Positions 46,281 to 56,579 of a stretch of DNA of 60,566 nt are shown here, one piece after another (the stretch's first letter is position 1; every line of letters starts with the position of its first letter). Below the pieces are notes generated by a model that was given only the letters and a program-made list of their open reading frames with translations, was not told the origin of the DNA and searched no databases. The position numbers and the translations under genes were made by a program. The stretch is from assembly GCA_009746045.1 (NCBI GenBank), contig RPFO01000087.1, forward strand, positions 1-60,566, in the 5' to 3' direction. The stretch comes from Mesostigma viride. Its lineage: Eukaryota > Streptophyta > Mesostigmatophyceae > Mesostigmatales > Mesostigmataceae.

Positions 46281-47365
46281 ATGTGTGATTTTGTGCCAAC
46301 AACCAAGTTGTTCCACCCAACAACACATTATAAACCCGCTTCCAAAATGCCCAACAAGCCGGACACGTGGAGGACCACACACGCAGTATATAAAGAGAAA
46401 ATAAGCTGACTTTTTATCCAGCCAACCTGTGGCTAGCTGCTCTGGTTACCATGACAAATGCTAACATTTACTCAGTGGGAAAGGTGATCATGAAGAGACC
46501 ATTGGAACAGCCTACCTGACGCATGTGCCACCAAAGCATTGTGTCCCGCAAAATGCACACTGCCTCCTTTCTAACAAGCACGAGCCGCTCTCTTTAGGAG
46601 ACAGGTGCCAGCTCGTCAGTGTCTGGGGAAAATGATATTGCCGCTGCTTAGGAAGACCGCGTGAATTTCCTCGAACACAACTGTCTATAAAGCAAAAGAA
46701 ATTTCAGAGAAGCATGGAAATAAAAGCATTACACCTTCCCGACAGGTTGCGGGCCACGCGCTGCAGAAAGCCAGCCACGTCACAGACGAACTAGCTAAAA
46801 GACACCCAGGAATCCAGCGATGCAGCGCCAGGAACCGCAACTTTCTGGCTGCATCTGGCCGGAAAAAAGGCAAAAAGCTTAGGCTCAACGAGCTAAGAAA
46901 GCAGGAAAACGCTAGCTTAAGACGTTTAACACAAGAACGTACCATAACGGGCATTTATTCGTGCCCAGGCGCACAAGAAAGTCCACCCTTTCATGGAGTG
47001 GTTGGGCAGTACGCATCGCGCAGGGCTAATGTTATCTTACCGCAAAATGACGGGAAAGGTAAAGATAGCAGCGGGAATTTTTACGGCTTTAGAAACATCA
47101 TTAAACTAGCTTTCCTTACGACCATCAAAACTGGTAACAATCGACAATCAACCCGGCAGGCATCCATTATACTTTATTCATCCCGACAGAAATTCAGGCC
47201 GGACCCCCCTGCCGATGGCAAAGAAAAAAAGCCCGCGACATTATAGATCGCAACCATCCCGCCATAACTTAGAATCACTAACTAATTTTCTCCAACAATC
47301 GAGCATTTTTTCTGCTTTCCGCGTGCCAGATTTGTCACGTTTCGTCTAAAGGCAGTCACCGCCAT
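46281..47365 (-). repeat. Giant inverted repeat, right arm
   Basis: It is the inverted partner of 21125–22194. It starts ATGTGTGATTTTGTG next to the satellite and ends GGCAGTCACCGCCAT. Unlike the left arm, no minisatellite separates it from the satellite. Confidence 0.9.
46665..47246 (+). CDS. Conserved arm-encoded ORF, right copy (193 codons)
   Basis: Open from after a TGA at 46662 to the TAG/TAA at its end, with no early ATG, so it would need a splice or a non-standard start. Product phrases include KEISEKHGNKSITPSRQVA, SHVTDELAKRHPGIQRC, ERTITGIYSCPGAQES and ILPQNDGKGKDSSGNFYGF. The same frame exists in the left arm with one stop; the segment around PQNDGKGKDSSGNFYGFRN is unchanged between arms. 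It is basic and I recognise no family. It may be the remnant of a gene carried by the inverted element. Confidence 0.4.
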   Translation: MSSNTTVYKAKEISEKHGNKSITPSRQVAGHALQKASHVTDELAKRHPGIQRCSARNRNFLAASGRKKGKKLRLNELRKQENASLRRLTQERTITGIYSCPGAQESPPFHGVVGQYASRRANVILPQNDGKGKDSSGNFYGFRNIIKLAFLTTIKTGNNRQSTRQASIILYSSRQKFRPDPPADGKEKKPATL

Positions 47366-47726
47366 TAAATCAGCCGACATAGCTTTTGGGCCTCAATTTG
47401 CACCGAAATTTGGTCCGTACCGTCCAGCTCAGTCGGATTATGTATGTGGATCGGCCGTGTTGGTTGCATACGCAGGTATATTAATTCTTGCATTCGCCCC
47501 GGACCTTCCCCAGGACAGGTCAGGTTATAACAATAATTCTTGCATTCGCCCCCGCCCTTTCCTATGGCCTGGTCAGGTTTGGGCGCGACGCCACTAGCGC
47601 GGCGCCCGCGAAAGAGTGGCCAGGCTCGAGCACGTTTTCTGGATCCCAAGCACCGGATTGGACACTGTCCGAGGACTGGACAGGAATTGGCTGACCAATC
47701 GGATGCTTGCTCGTCGTCTCCAAAAA
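47366..47726. other. Unique spacer with an 18-bp direct repeat
   Basis: AATTCTTGCATTCGCCCC occurs twice, ~67 bp apart. No gene seen. Confidence 0.5.
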
Positions 47727-47868
47727 CATATATATTAAAAATATAATTACTTACAGCAGAGTGAAATCACTCAAACCAAAGCAAACGCCCAGCTATAAAC
47801 CTATATACAGAGCCATGTCAAAGCTCTATACTACGATAAGACCAATGGAAACGCCTAACGGGAGGAAC

Positions 47869-48405
47869 CTAATAGCCCTGCTGCACCGCAAAATCAGCCC
47901 GCGTACGGCGGAGCATGATGTCCGCCATGGCCCGAGTCAGCGCCACCGACAAGCGCTGACGCCAATATGACGTCCAGGTCCGCGCCGACCATGGGGCCCG
48001 CTGGCCCTCCAGGTCCAGCCGGTCCTCCCGGAGCCGGCAACACTCCTTGAAGAAGGCGGAGGTCAGGGGCCCCATGGCCCCAAACTCCTCCAGGACAAAG
48101 GGCACCACACGATGGTGCCCGACGTCGCCGTAGGCCAGGAGCTTGGCCCGCTCCGCCCGGTCCGCCGTGTAACCTGCCGTGAGGGAGGCCCCAGCCACGT
48201 GGCTAAGAGCCAAGGGCCGCGCCACCGAAACGTCAATAAGCAGATGCCGGCCACCCCCCTCAAAGTCCAGCACCACGATGTCAGGCCGGTGGTTGGGGGA
48301 ATAGAAGGCAGCGCCATCCGCATCCTCGGACCGGATGTTCGCGTGGGGGAAAACCGACCGAATCATGGCGAGCACCACCGTCAGGAGGACAGTGTGCAAA
48401 TACAA
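47869..48405 (-). CDS. LINE C-terminal PD-(D/E)XK-type endonuclease domain
   Basis: 178 residues downstream of the zinc knuckle, probably part of the same polyprotein one frame away. RPDIVVLD followed ~15 residues later by LIDVSVARPL fits the PD…(D/E)XK-like active site of restriction-like endonucleases used by early-branching LINE clades to nick target DNA. The usual lysine is not obvious. The tail (RLREDRLDLEGQRAPWSARTW and following) is helical. Stop at 47869, then a ~130-bp 3' UTR. Confidence 0.65.
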   Translation of the reverse strand: MYLHTVLLTVVLAMIRSVFPHANIRSEDADGAAFYSPNHRPDIVVLDFEGGGRHLLIDVSVARPLALSHVAGASLTAGYTADRAERAKLLAYGDVGHHRVVPFVLEEFGAMGPLTSAFFKECCRLREDRLDLEGQRAPWSARTWTSYWRQRLSVALTRAMADIMLRRTRADFAVQQGY

Positions 48406-50312
48406 ATACCAATTCTGATTCTGTTGGCCCCCATGCAGGCAAGGTAGTGAGTCCCCGTGGGATCCAGCGGCTGCCCACAGCTACCACAAGGCCGCCCGGC
48501 CGGAACAAGAGGCTGCGGGGCAAATAGCTGGTGCCGGAGCGCCACCGAGTAGTGGCTGGGAGCCAAGGCGAATGGGGGGGCCATGGGAAGAGCACGAAGG
48601 TACGCCGAGCCCACACTCCGCAAGGAAAGCGAGAACAGCCACGCACGTCCCTGGGCGTTGAGGTCCGCGAAAAGAGCAATCCAATCAGCCGTGTGCAGAA
48701 TACCCGCGTAGGTTTTCTGGTGTTTATCGATGACGCGAGCAGGGAATGCGGCGGGAGATTGAACGGAGGCGACCGAGGGAGTGCCGCGAGGGAGGTGGCG
48801 CTGTACCGCCTGAGCGGCACGGACGGGAGAACAGGCCTGCTGGATCTCAGCATAGGCCTCCTGGATGGCGGTGACGAAGGGCAAAGGGCTGCTGGGGTCC
48901 AGGAGGTCAGGCGCTGCCGTTGCCAAAAGGGGCAGGAGCCGGCAGCTTTCCGCCCACGACTGAGCGACGGAGCCCAAAAAGGCTGCTGGGGCCAGCCGGG
49001 CGGCACGAGTCAGACCGCAGCCACCCATCCGTGCAGGCAGGGAGGCAATGCGAATAGCATGTGGCGGGAGGTCGGGGCCCGGGACCAGCTGCGCCAAGGC
49101 CGACTGGATGCGTTCGTCGTGGCCCTCGGCGGCCAGCCGGACCTGAGACGGAAGAGCGCCCCGGAGCCAGTGAACGACGCGAGGGTGAGCGCAAAACCAC
49201 AGAAGCAGACCCTTGGTCTGCGAATCATGAAGGCGCGCAATCAAGGGCAGTACCTCAGTGCGTGCCTCGAGGGCGGCCCGCAGAGCATCGATGACAAACG
49301 CGGGGTCGCCAACCGGAACGCCGAGGACATCCAACCCATGGAGGCGCTCGTCCCGGCCCAAGAGCTGGGGCGGAAAGCCGGAGCAATCACCTTGGGGCGA
49401 GTACACCGCGCACTTGGCAAGGGTCAACTGGAGGTTGATGTCGGCCACCGCGGTCTGCAGTGCCAGCAGAGCCGCGGTGGTGTCCGGCACAGGGCCCAGC
49501 AGGTAGATATCATCCAAGTAGGCCTGAATAGCGACCGCCGGGTGGGCAGCATGGACCGCTTGGAGGCAACCCTGGAGGGGGCGGCAAAGTACAGGGGTCC
49601 CAGGGGGTCCCCTTGCTGGGTGCCCGACCGCGACAGCAGGCCGCCGCGAGTGCCGTCCTCCATGATGTGAACCAGTTGGCCGGGCTGGCCGTAGCACACG
49701 GCTGTCCAAGCGTACAAGTCCTCGAAGGACTCCATGACGGCCGCAAACATGCTGGCGCGGGACAGACTGTTGAACGCGTTGTGGCAGTCGACCTTGACGA
49801 CAGCGTGGGTGGGGTGGGCCTCGAGGTAGGCCTGCACCGAATGGATGAGGATATCCGCCCCGCCTGGAGTCGTCACCCCAGCTGGGCCGCCACCGAGGTC
49901 TCACCCGCTGCGAGGGGCGGGCAGAAAAAGGCACGGAGCTCGGGCGCCTTTTGGCGGCAGATCACTTTGCCCACGAGCTTGCGGAGCACCTCACCGCAGG
50001 CGATCGGGCGCACCTTGCCCTCGGGGGGGGCAAGACACCCTTGAGCAGAGCGAGGAGGCGAGCGCCCGCTAACCACTCGCGCGCAGCGGGAGGAACGCGA
50101 CCAGCCGCCAGGTCAATGAGGGTGTCAAAGAGAATGTCCTCGCCCCCATGCCCCACCAGGACCTCCAAGTGCTCGTAGCGCCAGCCCGACGGCCCGGTAG
50201 AGGAAGCCCGCGGGACCTCACGCATCACCTCCAGGAAGCAGTCGCGGTCCAGCCGGAGGGGGGCCGGCAGGGGGTCCGGCACGGGCAGCTGGAATCCGGG
50301 CTCCGCAGGGTG
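48381..50312 (-). pseudogene. LINE reverse transcriptase, frame-shifted
   Basis: Segments in order: SSTGPSGWRYEHL (~50.2 kb), KVRPIACGEVLRKLVGK (~50.0 kb), motif A VVKVDCHNAFNSLSR (~49.79 kb), motif B RSGTQQGDPLGPLYFA (~49.6 kb), motif C AYLDDIYLLG (~49.51 kb), a thumb-like region with MGGCGLTRAARLAPAAF (~49.0 kb), and a CGSCGQPLDPTGTHYLAC zinc knuckle (~48.45 kb). The protein changes frame at least twice, including at a G8 run (50023–50030). All RT catalytic motifs are recognisable, but no single frame covers them. Confidence 0.85.
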
Positions 50313-50320
50313 CATATATA

Positions 50321-50760
50321 AAGAGCCAAATTGCGCGAACTACGCAATGATCCTTTAAGCAGCGTTACTCTGCCGAAATGTCAACCTAGACCGGTCAAGT
50401 GACGCCGAGGTGTTCACCGATAGTTCAGGTCAGCCACAGCGCGCCTTCGAATCTAGGCACGGTCGCATTTTTTTTTAGGAAATGTAGAATTGTTGTCGAC
50501 CAGCTACCAACGCCCGACCGGACCCATAAAACGGAAACATCAAGGCGATGTGATGGTGTAGGTGTGTCTCATTTATTAATACACAGCGTCGTGAATATAA
50601 TATATAATAATATTATATAATATACTATAATAAAAAATATAATTTAAATTTTATGTTAATTTTAATGTTATTTCATATAACATAATATAATATTAATAAT
50701 ATTATATGACATAATATAATATAATATTATATAAAATAGTAAATAAAAAATTTAAATGTA
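50321..50760. other. Spacer with AT-rich low-complexity tract
   Basis: 50570–50760 is a dense ATATAATA/TTATATAA tract with strong self-complementarity. The remainder shows no gene. Confidence 0.6.
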
Positions 50761-50954
50761 AAAGAAAAATATCTACCTTATTGCTGTTTAATGTTCCTTT
50801 CCAGTTCAGCATAAGTACACTCTTGAGTGTGTGCAATGTTTGGTTATACGCCATTGTCTTAAAATAGCTACCAATGTAAACCTCCGTCCTAACCACATTT
50901 GGATACAATAAAGACATTGATGCCTGACACATACCATTCATTGCTTGAAATACC

Positions 50955-51050
50955 ATGCATATTTTGTGTCAATGTTCTGCAGACCACAGCTTCAAGTGGG
51001 CATACTTCGCTTTCCTCAATATAATGGCGACATGGCATTTGGTGAAAGTG
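50955..51050 (+). CDS. Candidate upstream exon of transposase-like gene
   Basis: An open frame ending FKWAYFAFLNIMATWHLVKV immediately before the donor GTG|GTGAGT at 51051. If the piggyBac insertion is removed, this donor lies 14 bp upstream of the first palindrome at 54391, the same layout as the palindrome introns elsewhere. The 5' end of the exon and the phase into the next exon are not resolved. Confidence 0.35.
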
Positions 51051-51375
51051 GTGAGTGCCATTAACCCTTCATTTGTACTGAGTCCGTTTTCGTGGTACCA
51101 GTTGAACTCCTACCACTCTAACGGACTGAGTTTGTGCGCCTTGCAGGCGCCGCGCCAAAAATAATTTAACGGTCAAACCTGGGGGGATCGAAAGATCTAG
51201 ATCTCAGCTTTCCGTAGAGCACTTCAGACCGTACTTTGGACACTTGGCCAGGGAGTTCTGATCTGGCAAACCCAGGGGGGTACCCTGGTCCTGGGGTACT
51301 TTCGGCGGGAAAAAAATCTCTGTTTTTTGCAAAAAGACGTGCACGACGACGAAACGACGTTTGACCTCGACAGAC

Positions 51376-53747
51376 ATGGCGTCGCCTACTGGCCAGCTGC
51401 TGGCCACATTTCGACTGAAACTTGGATTTAGGGTGGCAGTGCCTCCGGCCTACTTCGGAGAGCCGTGGGCAGTGCAAGAATATGGTGAGAATCATGCGCA
51501 TTATCGCCTAGACGGCCATGTAGCGGAGGTGACACGCGATAAAAAGCACGGATGGTGCAAATTTGTCGACGATCCATGCAAATATAAGTTGACAAAAGAG
51601 CAGATTTTTCAGTTCAGGAAGGTAGGAGAGAACTCTAGGCCTGCGGAGGACGAGGTAGAGGAGGAAGGGGATGCAGGCAGCGATGGGCAGGAAGGTGGGA
51701 GCGCAGGTGACGGTCCAGATGCCTCGGAGCCGGCATCGGAGCCCGACAGCGATGACGAGCAGGATAGCGAGGATATTTCCTCCTCCCCGCCCAAGAAACG
51801 TGCCAAGCGTCGTGCAGGCAACCCGAGGAAGACTCCTGCCATCGCGCCTGCTGCAAGGAGGCGTCTGCAGCGGCTGCCCCCTCCGGATCAGCCCGACTCC
51901 GAGCCCAGCGACTCTTCTGATGACGACGACATCGTTCCCGAGCTTGTGGACAGCGATGCTGAGTCGGAAGATGCGGGGGATGATGCTCCGGATGGTGGCG
52001 ACGATGGCGGGGATGAGTGGGTGTTCGGCACTGGCAAGCCGGATCCTGCAGAACTGCCCCGAGTGCCGCATGGTGCGCCGTTTGACAGTGAGCGCAAGGC
52101 GATGTATCAAAACATCCCGGGTGTTCCTTACCGGTTTTCTCCTCTCGACCTGTTCCTGCTGTTCTGGCAGCCTGGCCCTGTGCTGGAGCGCATTGTCAAG
52201 GAGACAAACCGCTATGCCGAGGAGAAGCAGCGCACGGCATCTGCTGGGGCACGGGAGTGGTCGCCTCTTTCCATGAACGAGCTGGGCAAGTGGCTGGGCA
52301 TCCTCTTGACCATGTCACTCGTGAGCATGCCTGCCAGGGGGATTATTTTTCTGGCCAGCCACTTGGTGCTGCTCATGCTGCCAACCTGCAGCACGTGATG
52401 CCCCTGCTGCGCTTCCAGCAGATTACACGCTTCTTGCACTTCCGGGACTCTGCTGAGCGCCCCGCCAACACGCTGACACGCGAGTGGCGACTGTGGCAGT
52501 TCTTGTGGCTGGAAGACATCTTGAACGACGCCTACAAGAAGTACTTCATCCCGGGTAGCGCGGCTGCCATTGACGAGAGGAGCATCGCGTCCAGGCACAA
52601 GCTGTGCCCAATACGGTGCTTCAACCCGAGCAAGCCTGCCCCCTTCCACGTGAAGCAGTATTGCCTGAACGACTGGCCCACCGGCTACCTGTACCATGCC
52701 AACACGTACGATAAGCTGGCCCAGGTCAACCATACCTTCCACGTGGTGAATGAGCTTGCCAGCACGTTGCCACACGGGGTCCACATGGCCATGGACCGGT
52801 TCTACACCGGCCGTGAGGTGATTGAGGCGTGCCACCGCATGGGCCACCGCGTGGTGGGCACAGTGCTCCCCAACCGTCGTGGCCTCCCCTTCACCGAGGT
52901 CAAGCGCCTCGTGCCCCGCAGGCCAGCCCAGGGGGACTACGCATGGGCTGTCAAGCGTGATGGGCTGACCTTGGCCGCCTGGCAGGACCGCAAGCTCGTG
53001 TGGGTGCTGGCCAAGGGCATCCCCCTTGAGGAGGAGATGGTCAGCCGCCATGGCGGCCGCGACGAGCGCGTCATGGTCACTGCCCCCTCGCTCATTCCCG
53101 CGTACTGGAGCTGCTACAAGGCAGTGGACAAGTTTGACCAGCTCGCCAGCAACTACGACCTGCAGAAGGCCCTTGTCTCGCGGGTGTGGTGGCACCGGGT
53201 CGCCACGGGGCACCTGGCCAACGCGGTCGGCAACGCCTACATCCTGCAGACTCTCACCCGCGCCAACCGCCCTGACTGCCTCTCCCACGTGGGGTTCCTC
53301 AGCTTGCTCTCACAGCAGCTGGTGAACAATCAGTGGCATGGCGCCCGGCTGGACATGGACCGCATCGCGGAGGCCCACCAGCCTGGGCTGGACGGGCGTT
53401 TCAGCGGCACCCACCTCGTGCCCGAGCGCATTCCGTGGACGGAGCAGGCGCAATGCGTGGTATGCGCCACCATCCCCGAGCGCAAGCGCACCAACTTCTG
53501 GTGCAAGGACTGCGACCAGGCACTGTGCTTGGGCGCGTGCTGGAACGTGTTCCACGCAGGGCCTGTCACCGCGCTCGACGACGACGGGCGCCGCCAGCGT
53601 GCCATGCAGCCCCTGTCAGCCCGCAGCCCGGCTGGCCGCGCGTGGGCTGAGGCCAATGGCCGCACGACCCGCACGCTGGCAGCTGGCACCCAGCTGACAG
53701 GACCTCGTAGGAGGCAGTTTCTGCGCACCCAGAGGCGCAATCCGTAG
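51376..53747 (+). pseudogene. piggyBac transposase with a single frameshift
   Basis: Starts MASPTGQLLATFRLKLGFRV. An acidic disordered region (residues ~90–220) with a basic KKRAKRR patch is followed by the DDE_Tnp_1_7 fold. At a G5 run (52337–52341) the frame moves by one base, right where SMPARG should continue into DYFSGQP. After it, the catalytic aspartates are in place: AIDERS (52572), MDRFYTG (52794) and KAVDKFDQ (53127). The C-terminus has the Cys-rich finger of the family (CVVC … CKDC … CLGAC … FH). The protein cuts and pastes DNA at TTAA. One base separates this copy from a full ORF, so it is either a young pseudogene or intact in reality. Confidence 0.9.
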
Positions 53748-53943
53748 TTTGGCACATAGCCAGGTAGCCTTGACAGTTAGCTACACCCTTGGCTAGTCAT
53801 GGGCTACCGCGCGCGCGCGCTAGTGCCATTTTGGCCCCTTGCTGCATGTTGGCATGTGTTATATGGCATGGTCTCTTGTTTTATCACCTAGGTATGGTGC
53901 ATTATGCCCATTTGGGCATCCCTTGTTGTTTTATGCCAACTGG

Positions 53944-53949
53944 AATAAA
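53944..53949 (+). promoter_or_regulatory. Possible piggyBac poly(A) signal
   Basis: AATAAA ~200 bp after the transposase stop, followed by a GT-rich stretch (GTTTTGTGTTGTTATG). Confidence 0.5.
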
Positions 53950-54390
53950 GTTTTGTGTTGTTATGCTACCATTTATACCCCTGCCAACTGGCACCGTTAT
54001 AACGGTGCCAGCTGGCTTCGGCCATTTGGTAGCTAGTGTTCACAGTTTTGTGACATATCATGTTGCCAATGCATTTTGGGCATGCCTGTGATTATATTTA
54101 ACTCCCCTCAAAAGGCCAGGGCCAACAGATTTGAATAAATGGTCCATAATGCATTATATGTGTCTCGAACCCCGTGTGCATCGTACCCCCCTGAGGGGGG
54201 TGCTATTTATAGCAGGTGTAGGGCATGGATATGTGACCAACCAAATTTCCTAAACATTATTTGATATAAAAGCATGCTTGGTTCCAAGGGTGGGCCAGAA
54301 AATGTTATTTGGCTAGTTACTGCCAGGCGCACAAAGATACCCAAACTCAGTCCGTTCTGGCGGTTCCAGTTGACACAATTGAAGGGTTAA

Positions 54391-55020
54391 GTTGCGCCGG
54401 CCGTCGTTATCCATGATGAACTGAATGGGTTTCGTGCAAATCAAGTTTTTTGTTTTGGTGTTCCAGTTGCGCCGGCCGGCGTTTCCAATGGTATCTTGCG
54501 CGCACTTGCAAAAGCTTGCACGCTTATCAACATTTTGTGTTGGTAAACATTTTATCACCTCTGGGATTTCCGCCTTCACTACCTGAGTTGCTTCTTTGTG
54601 GTTTTCAAATGCAACCGAGTTACGCCGGCCGTCGTTACTCATGACAAATTGTAGGGGTTTTGTGCAAATCACTTTTGTATGGTTTACATGCATCCAGTTG
54701 CCCGGCCGGCGTTTCCAATGGTATCTTGCAGTTGCGCAATCAGGCCCGATTACCAAAATTGTGTTTGTACATCTTTTTTACACCTGAAGGATTTCTGCCC
54801 GCATATCCTGAGTTGCTTCTTAATGGTTTTTAATTGCGCCCGAGTTACGCCGGCCGTCGTTATTAATGACAAACTGTATGTGTTTCATAAAATCACTTTT
54901 GTATGGTTTACATGCATCCAGTTGCGCCGGCCGGCGTTATTAATGACGCTTGTCGTTCTTGTTTGATGCCCATCGTTTTCGTCGTGTCTTTAATGGTGAT
55001 TATTTATCATTACTCATCCT
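54391..55020 (+). repeat. Palindrome-rich tandem array in intron (paired copies)
   Basis: Six palindromes in alternating forms, 54391–54410, 54466–54485, 54619–54638, 54697–54715, 54844–54863 and 54921–54940. They lie in ~228-bp tandem units, each with one GTTRCGCCGGCCGTCGTTAY copy and one GTTGCGCCGGCCGGCGTTTC-like copy ~75 bp later. Units also share TTGTATGGTTTACATGCATC and CCTGAGTTGCTTCTT. The array ends at the acceptor ACTCATCCTCAG (55020). Confidence 0.85.
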
Positions 55021-56579
55021 CAGGGCTTTCGGTGCCGCGGGATTAAGAGGCGAAAAAAATCAGCTGCCATCTGACCAAAGTCTGATGGCGCAATCGGGGC
55101 GGGGGGCCGTCTCCGACGGTTCGCGTCCCTTGTCCAAGGACGACCGGGAGCCTGCACTTTGCGGTCCTGGAGCGACAAGTACATCGAGAACAAGGGGTAC
55201 AAAATTGCCAATGCCATCTTTCCTATCATGGCGGAACACGTGAAAGCAAACAACCACAGGACGCCAGAGATGAGCGCGGAGGTTCTGTCTTGCGCAGCTT
55301 CAAGACTAAATGCCATGGTGGCGGAGAGCAACGGCATTAAGAAGAGGAAGAACTGTGACGACGGGCTTCCTGAAAGTTGGGCGGAATCTCTTCGGGATAC
55401 CATCAAGAAGGCTTTTGGCGACTTGGGAACATCTGAGAAGGATCGTGGGCTTAGGTGGGCCTTGTGTGGACTTGTTACGAAGGCAATGGAGGGCGTCCCG
55501 GACAGGATTGTGGAGCGCGCGTTCGGGATTGACAGGCGCTTTGTCGCAACTGTTCGGGGTCACAGGGATGGAATGGAAGAAGGGGAGGACGACCTTTTGA
55601 TGAGTGCGCCAGAGAGGAGAGAGGAAAAACGAGCTTCCGACGGAAGTCATTGCCCTGATACAAGCGTGCTGGAGGGATGATAACTTGACGCGGGCGTCTC
55701 CGAACATGAAGGATGTTCATTGTGAATGGACAAGAAAGGATTACAAACATACACTAGCGTTTTCGGAGGGTGCGCGCTACTATACTGTCTCCAAGTCGAA
55801 GATTTACGAAGTGTTTATTTCCCGCCATCCGGAGTTGAAGCCACCGCGGCGGATGGACAGTAGGGAGGGGGGGGGGGGGAGGGAGAGGAGGGTGTGAGGG
55901 GGGGAAATCAGGTGATTTTGGAGACGGAGGCAGGGATGTCAATGCTACGCACGAATCAGAAGAGCACAGTTCATGTGGGATACACTACTTTTTGCAAGCA
56001 TATGCCCGCATGCGTCAAGGGGCGGTGGAAAATGCGGAACTTGTGCGCATGCCAGCACCACACTACCATGCAGTCCATGGTTGGGGGGTTGGCCAAATTT
56101 CGTGCAACTTTTCATGCCAGATGCGAGTGCGGACCTGAATGCCACGCGTGCGATCATGGTAGCCAGCTCGACGTGGGGTCGTCCGTGCCCACATGTTCCA
56201 TTTTCAAAGCCACTCACACGACAGAGTGGGTGAACAAGTTTACTTGTGAGGTGGAGGGGATGAGGGAGGGGGGAGGTTCGAGGTCGTCTGTGGGGTCGTC
56301 GCGGCCGCAGGTTCAGCCTTTTCAGGGCGAACTTGAGGATCTGCCCATGCATGGGAGGGTGCTGGACGACGAGGAAGGGGTGCCCGATCATGACCTGGGC
56401 GAGGAGTTGGGGGTTTGCTCGATCCGGCGTAAGGCTTGTGTGTTGGGCACTTGCCGGCTCCCAAGTGTGGAATTCGGAACTTCATGTTATGCGAACGGGA
56501 GGAGGCTTCCAACCACCTGATTTCATGGACCAGATACGAGATGCAGGATGTGCCGCCGGGTGCGGTTCTTGGGCCAGAG
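55021..56579 (+). CDS. Transposase-like gene, N-terminal exon (several one-base shifts)
   Basis: Reads as one protein if small shifts are allowed at ~55165, an A5 run (55625–55629), a G13 run (55867–55879) and CCC (56460–56462). Segments: SWSDKYIENKGYKIANAIF; a DNA-binding-like helical part (DRIVERAFGIDRRFVATVRG); ARYYTVSKSKIYEVFISRHP; then a Cys/His cluster, YTTFCKHMPACVKGRWKMR, CACQHHTTM, CECGPECHACDHG; then GTCRLPKCG-like and WTRYEMQ. This Cys/His layout, followed by the next exon, matches a family of uncharacterised DDE-like proteins that I recall as common in invertebrate genomes. The donor is CCAGAG|GTAATT at 56580, phase 0. Confidence 0.65.

Larger units (their letters stand above)
47735..50312 (-). 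mobile_element. Non-LTR retrotransposon (LINE), partial 5' end
   Basis: Minus-strand element with RT and a C-terminal nuclease, ending in the same AT-rich 3' terminus as the copy at 5.34–6.05 kb. CATATATA at 47727–47734 and 50313–50320 may be its target duplication, but the sequence is too simple to be sure. The 5' part (N-terminal domain and 5' UTR) is absent, so this copy is probably also truncated, near the start of the RT domain. Confidence 0.85.
51061..54390 (+). mobile_element. piggyBac-type DNA transposon, both ends intact
   Basis: 3,330 bp between TTAA at 51061–51064 and 54387–54390. Terminal inverted repeats are CCCTTCATTTGT (51065–51076) and ACAATTGAAGGG (54375–54386), one mismatch in 12. 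Subterminal repeats: ACTGAGTCCGTT (51077–51088) with its complement at 51120–51131, and ACTCAGTCCGTT at 54345–54356. TTTGTGCGCCTTG at the left corresponds to CAGGCGCACAAA at the right. It lies inside an intron of the transposase-like gene, between the donor and the first palindrome. Confidence 0.95.

Noticed and set aside
28026-46409. Many short ORFs with phrases such as IQAPMVSSW or DEDSGSHGVIMA
   Set aside because: These are frames through the 70-bp satellite. They repeat with the unit, are open on both strands, and have no start context or conservation beyond the DNA repeat.
21125-47365. Maverick/Polinton or integrated large virus
   Set aside because: Long inverted arms suggested it, but the interior holds only satellite, a copia and a TTAA element. 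I see no DNA polymerase, ATPase, capsid or integrase apart from copia.
48531-49670. 379-codon plus-strand ORF
   Set aside because: Antisense shadow of the LINE RT. The minus strand holds the catalytic motifs.
52212-53288. 358-codon minus-strand ORF
   Set aside because: Antisense shadow of the GC-rich piggyBac transposase, which has DDE residues and the Cys finger on the plus strand.
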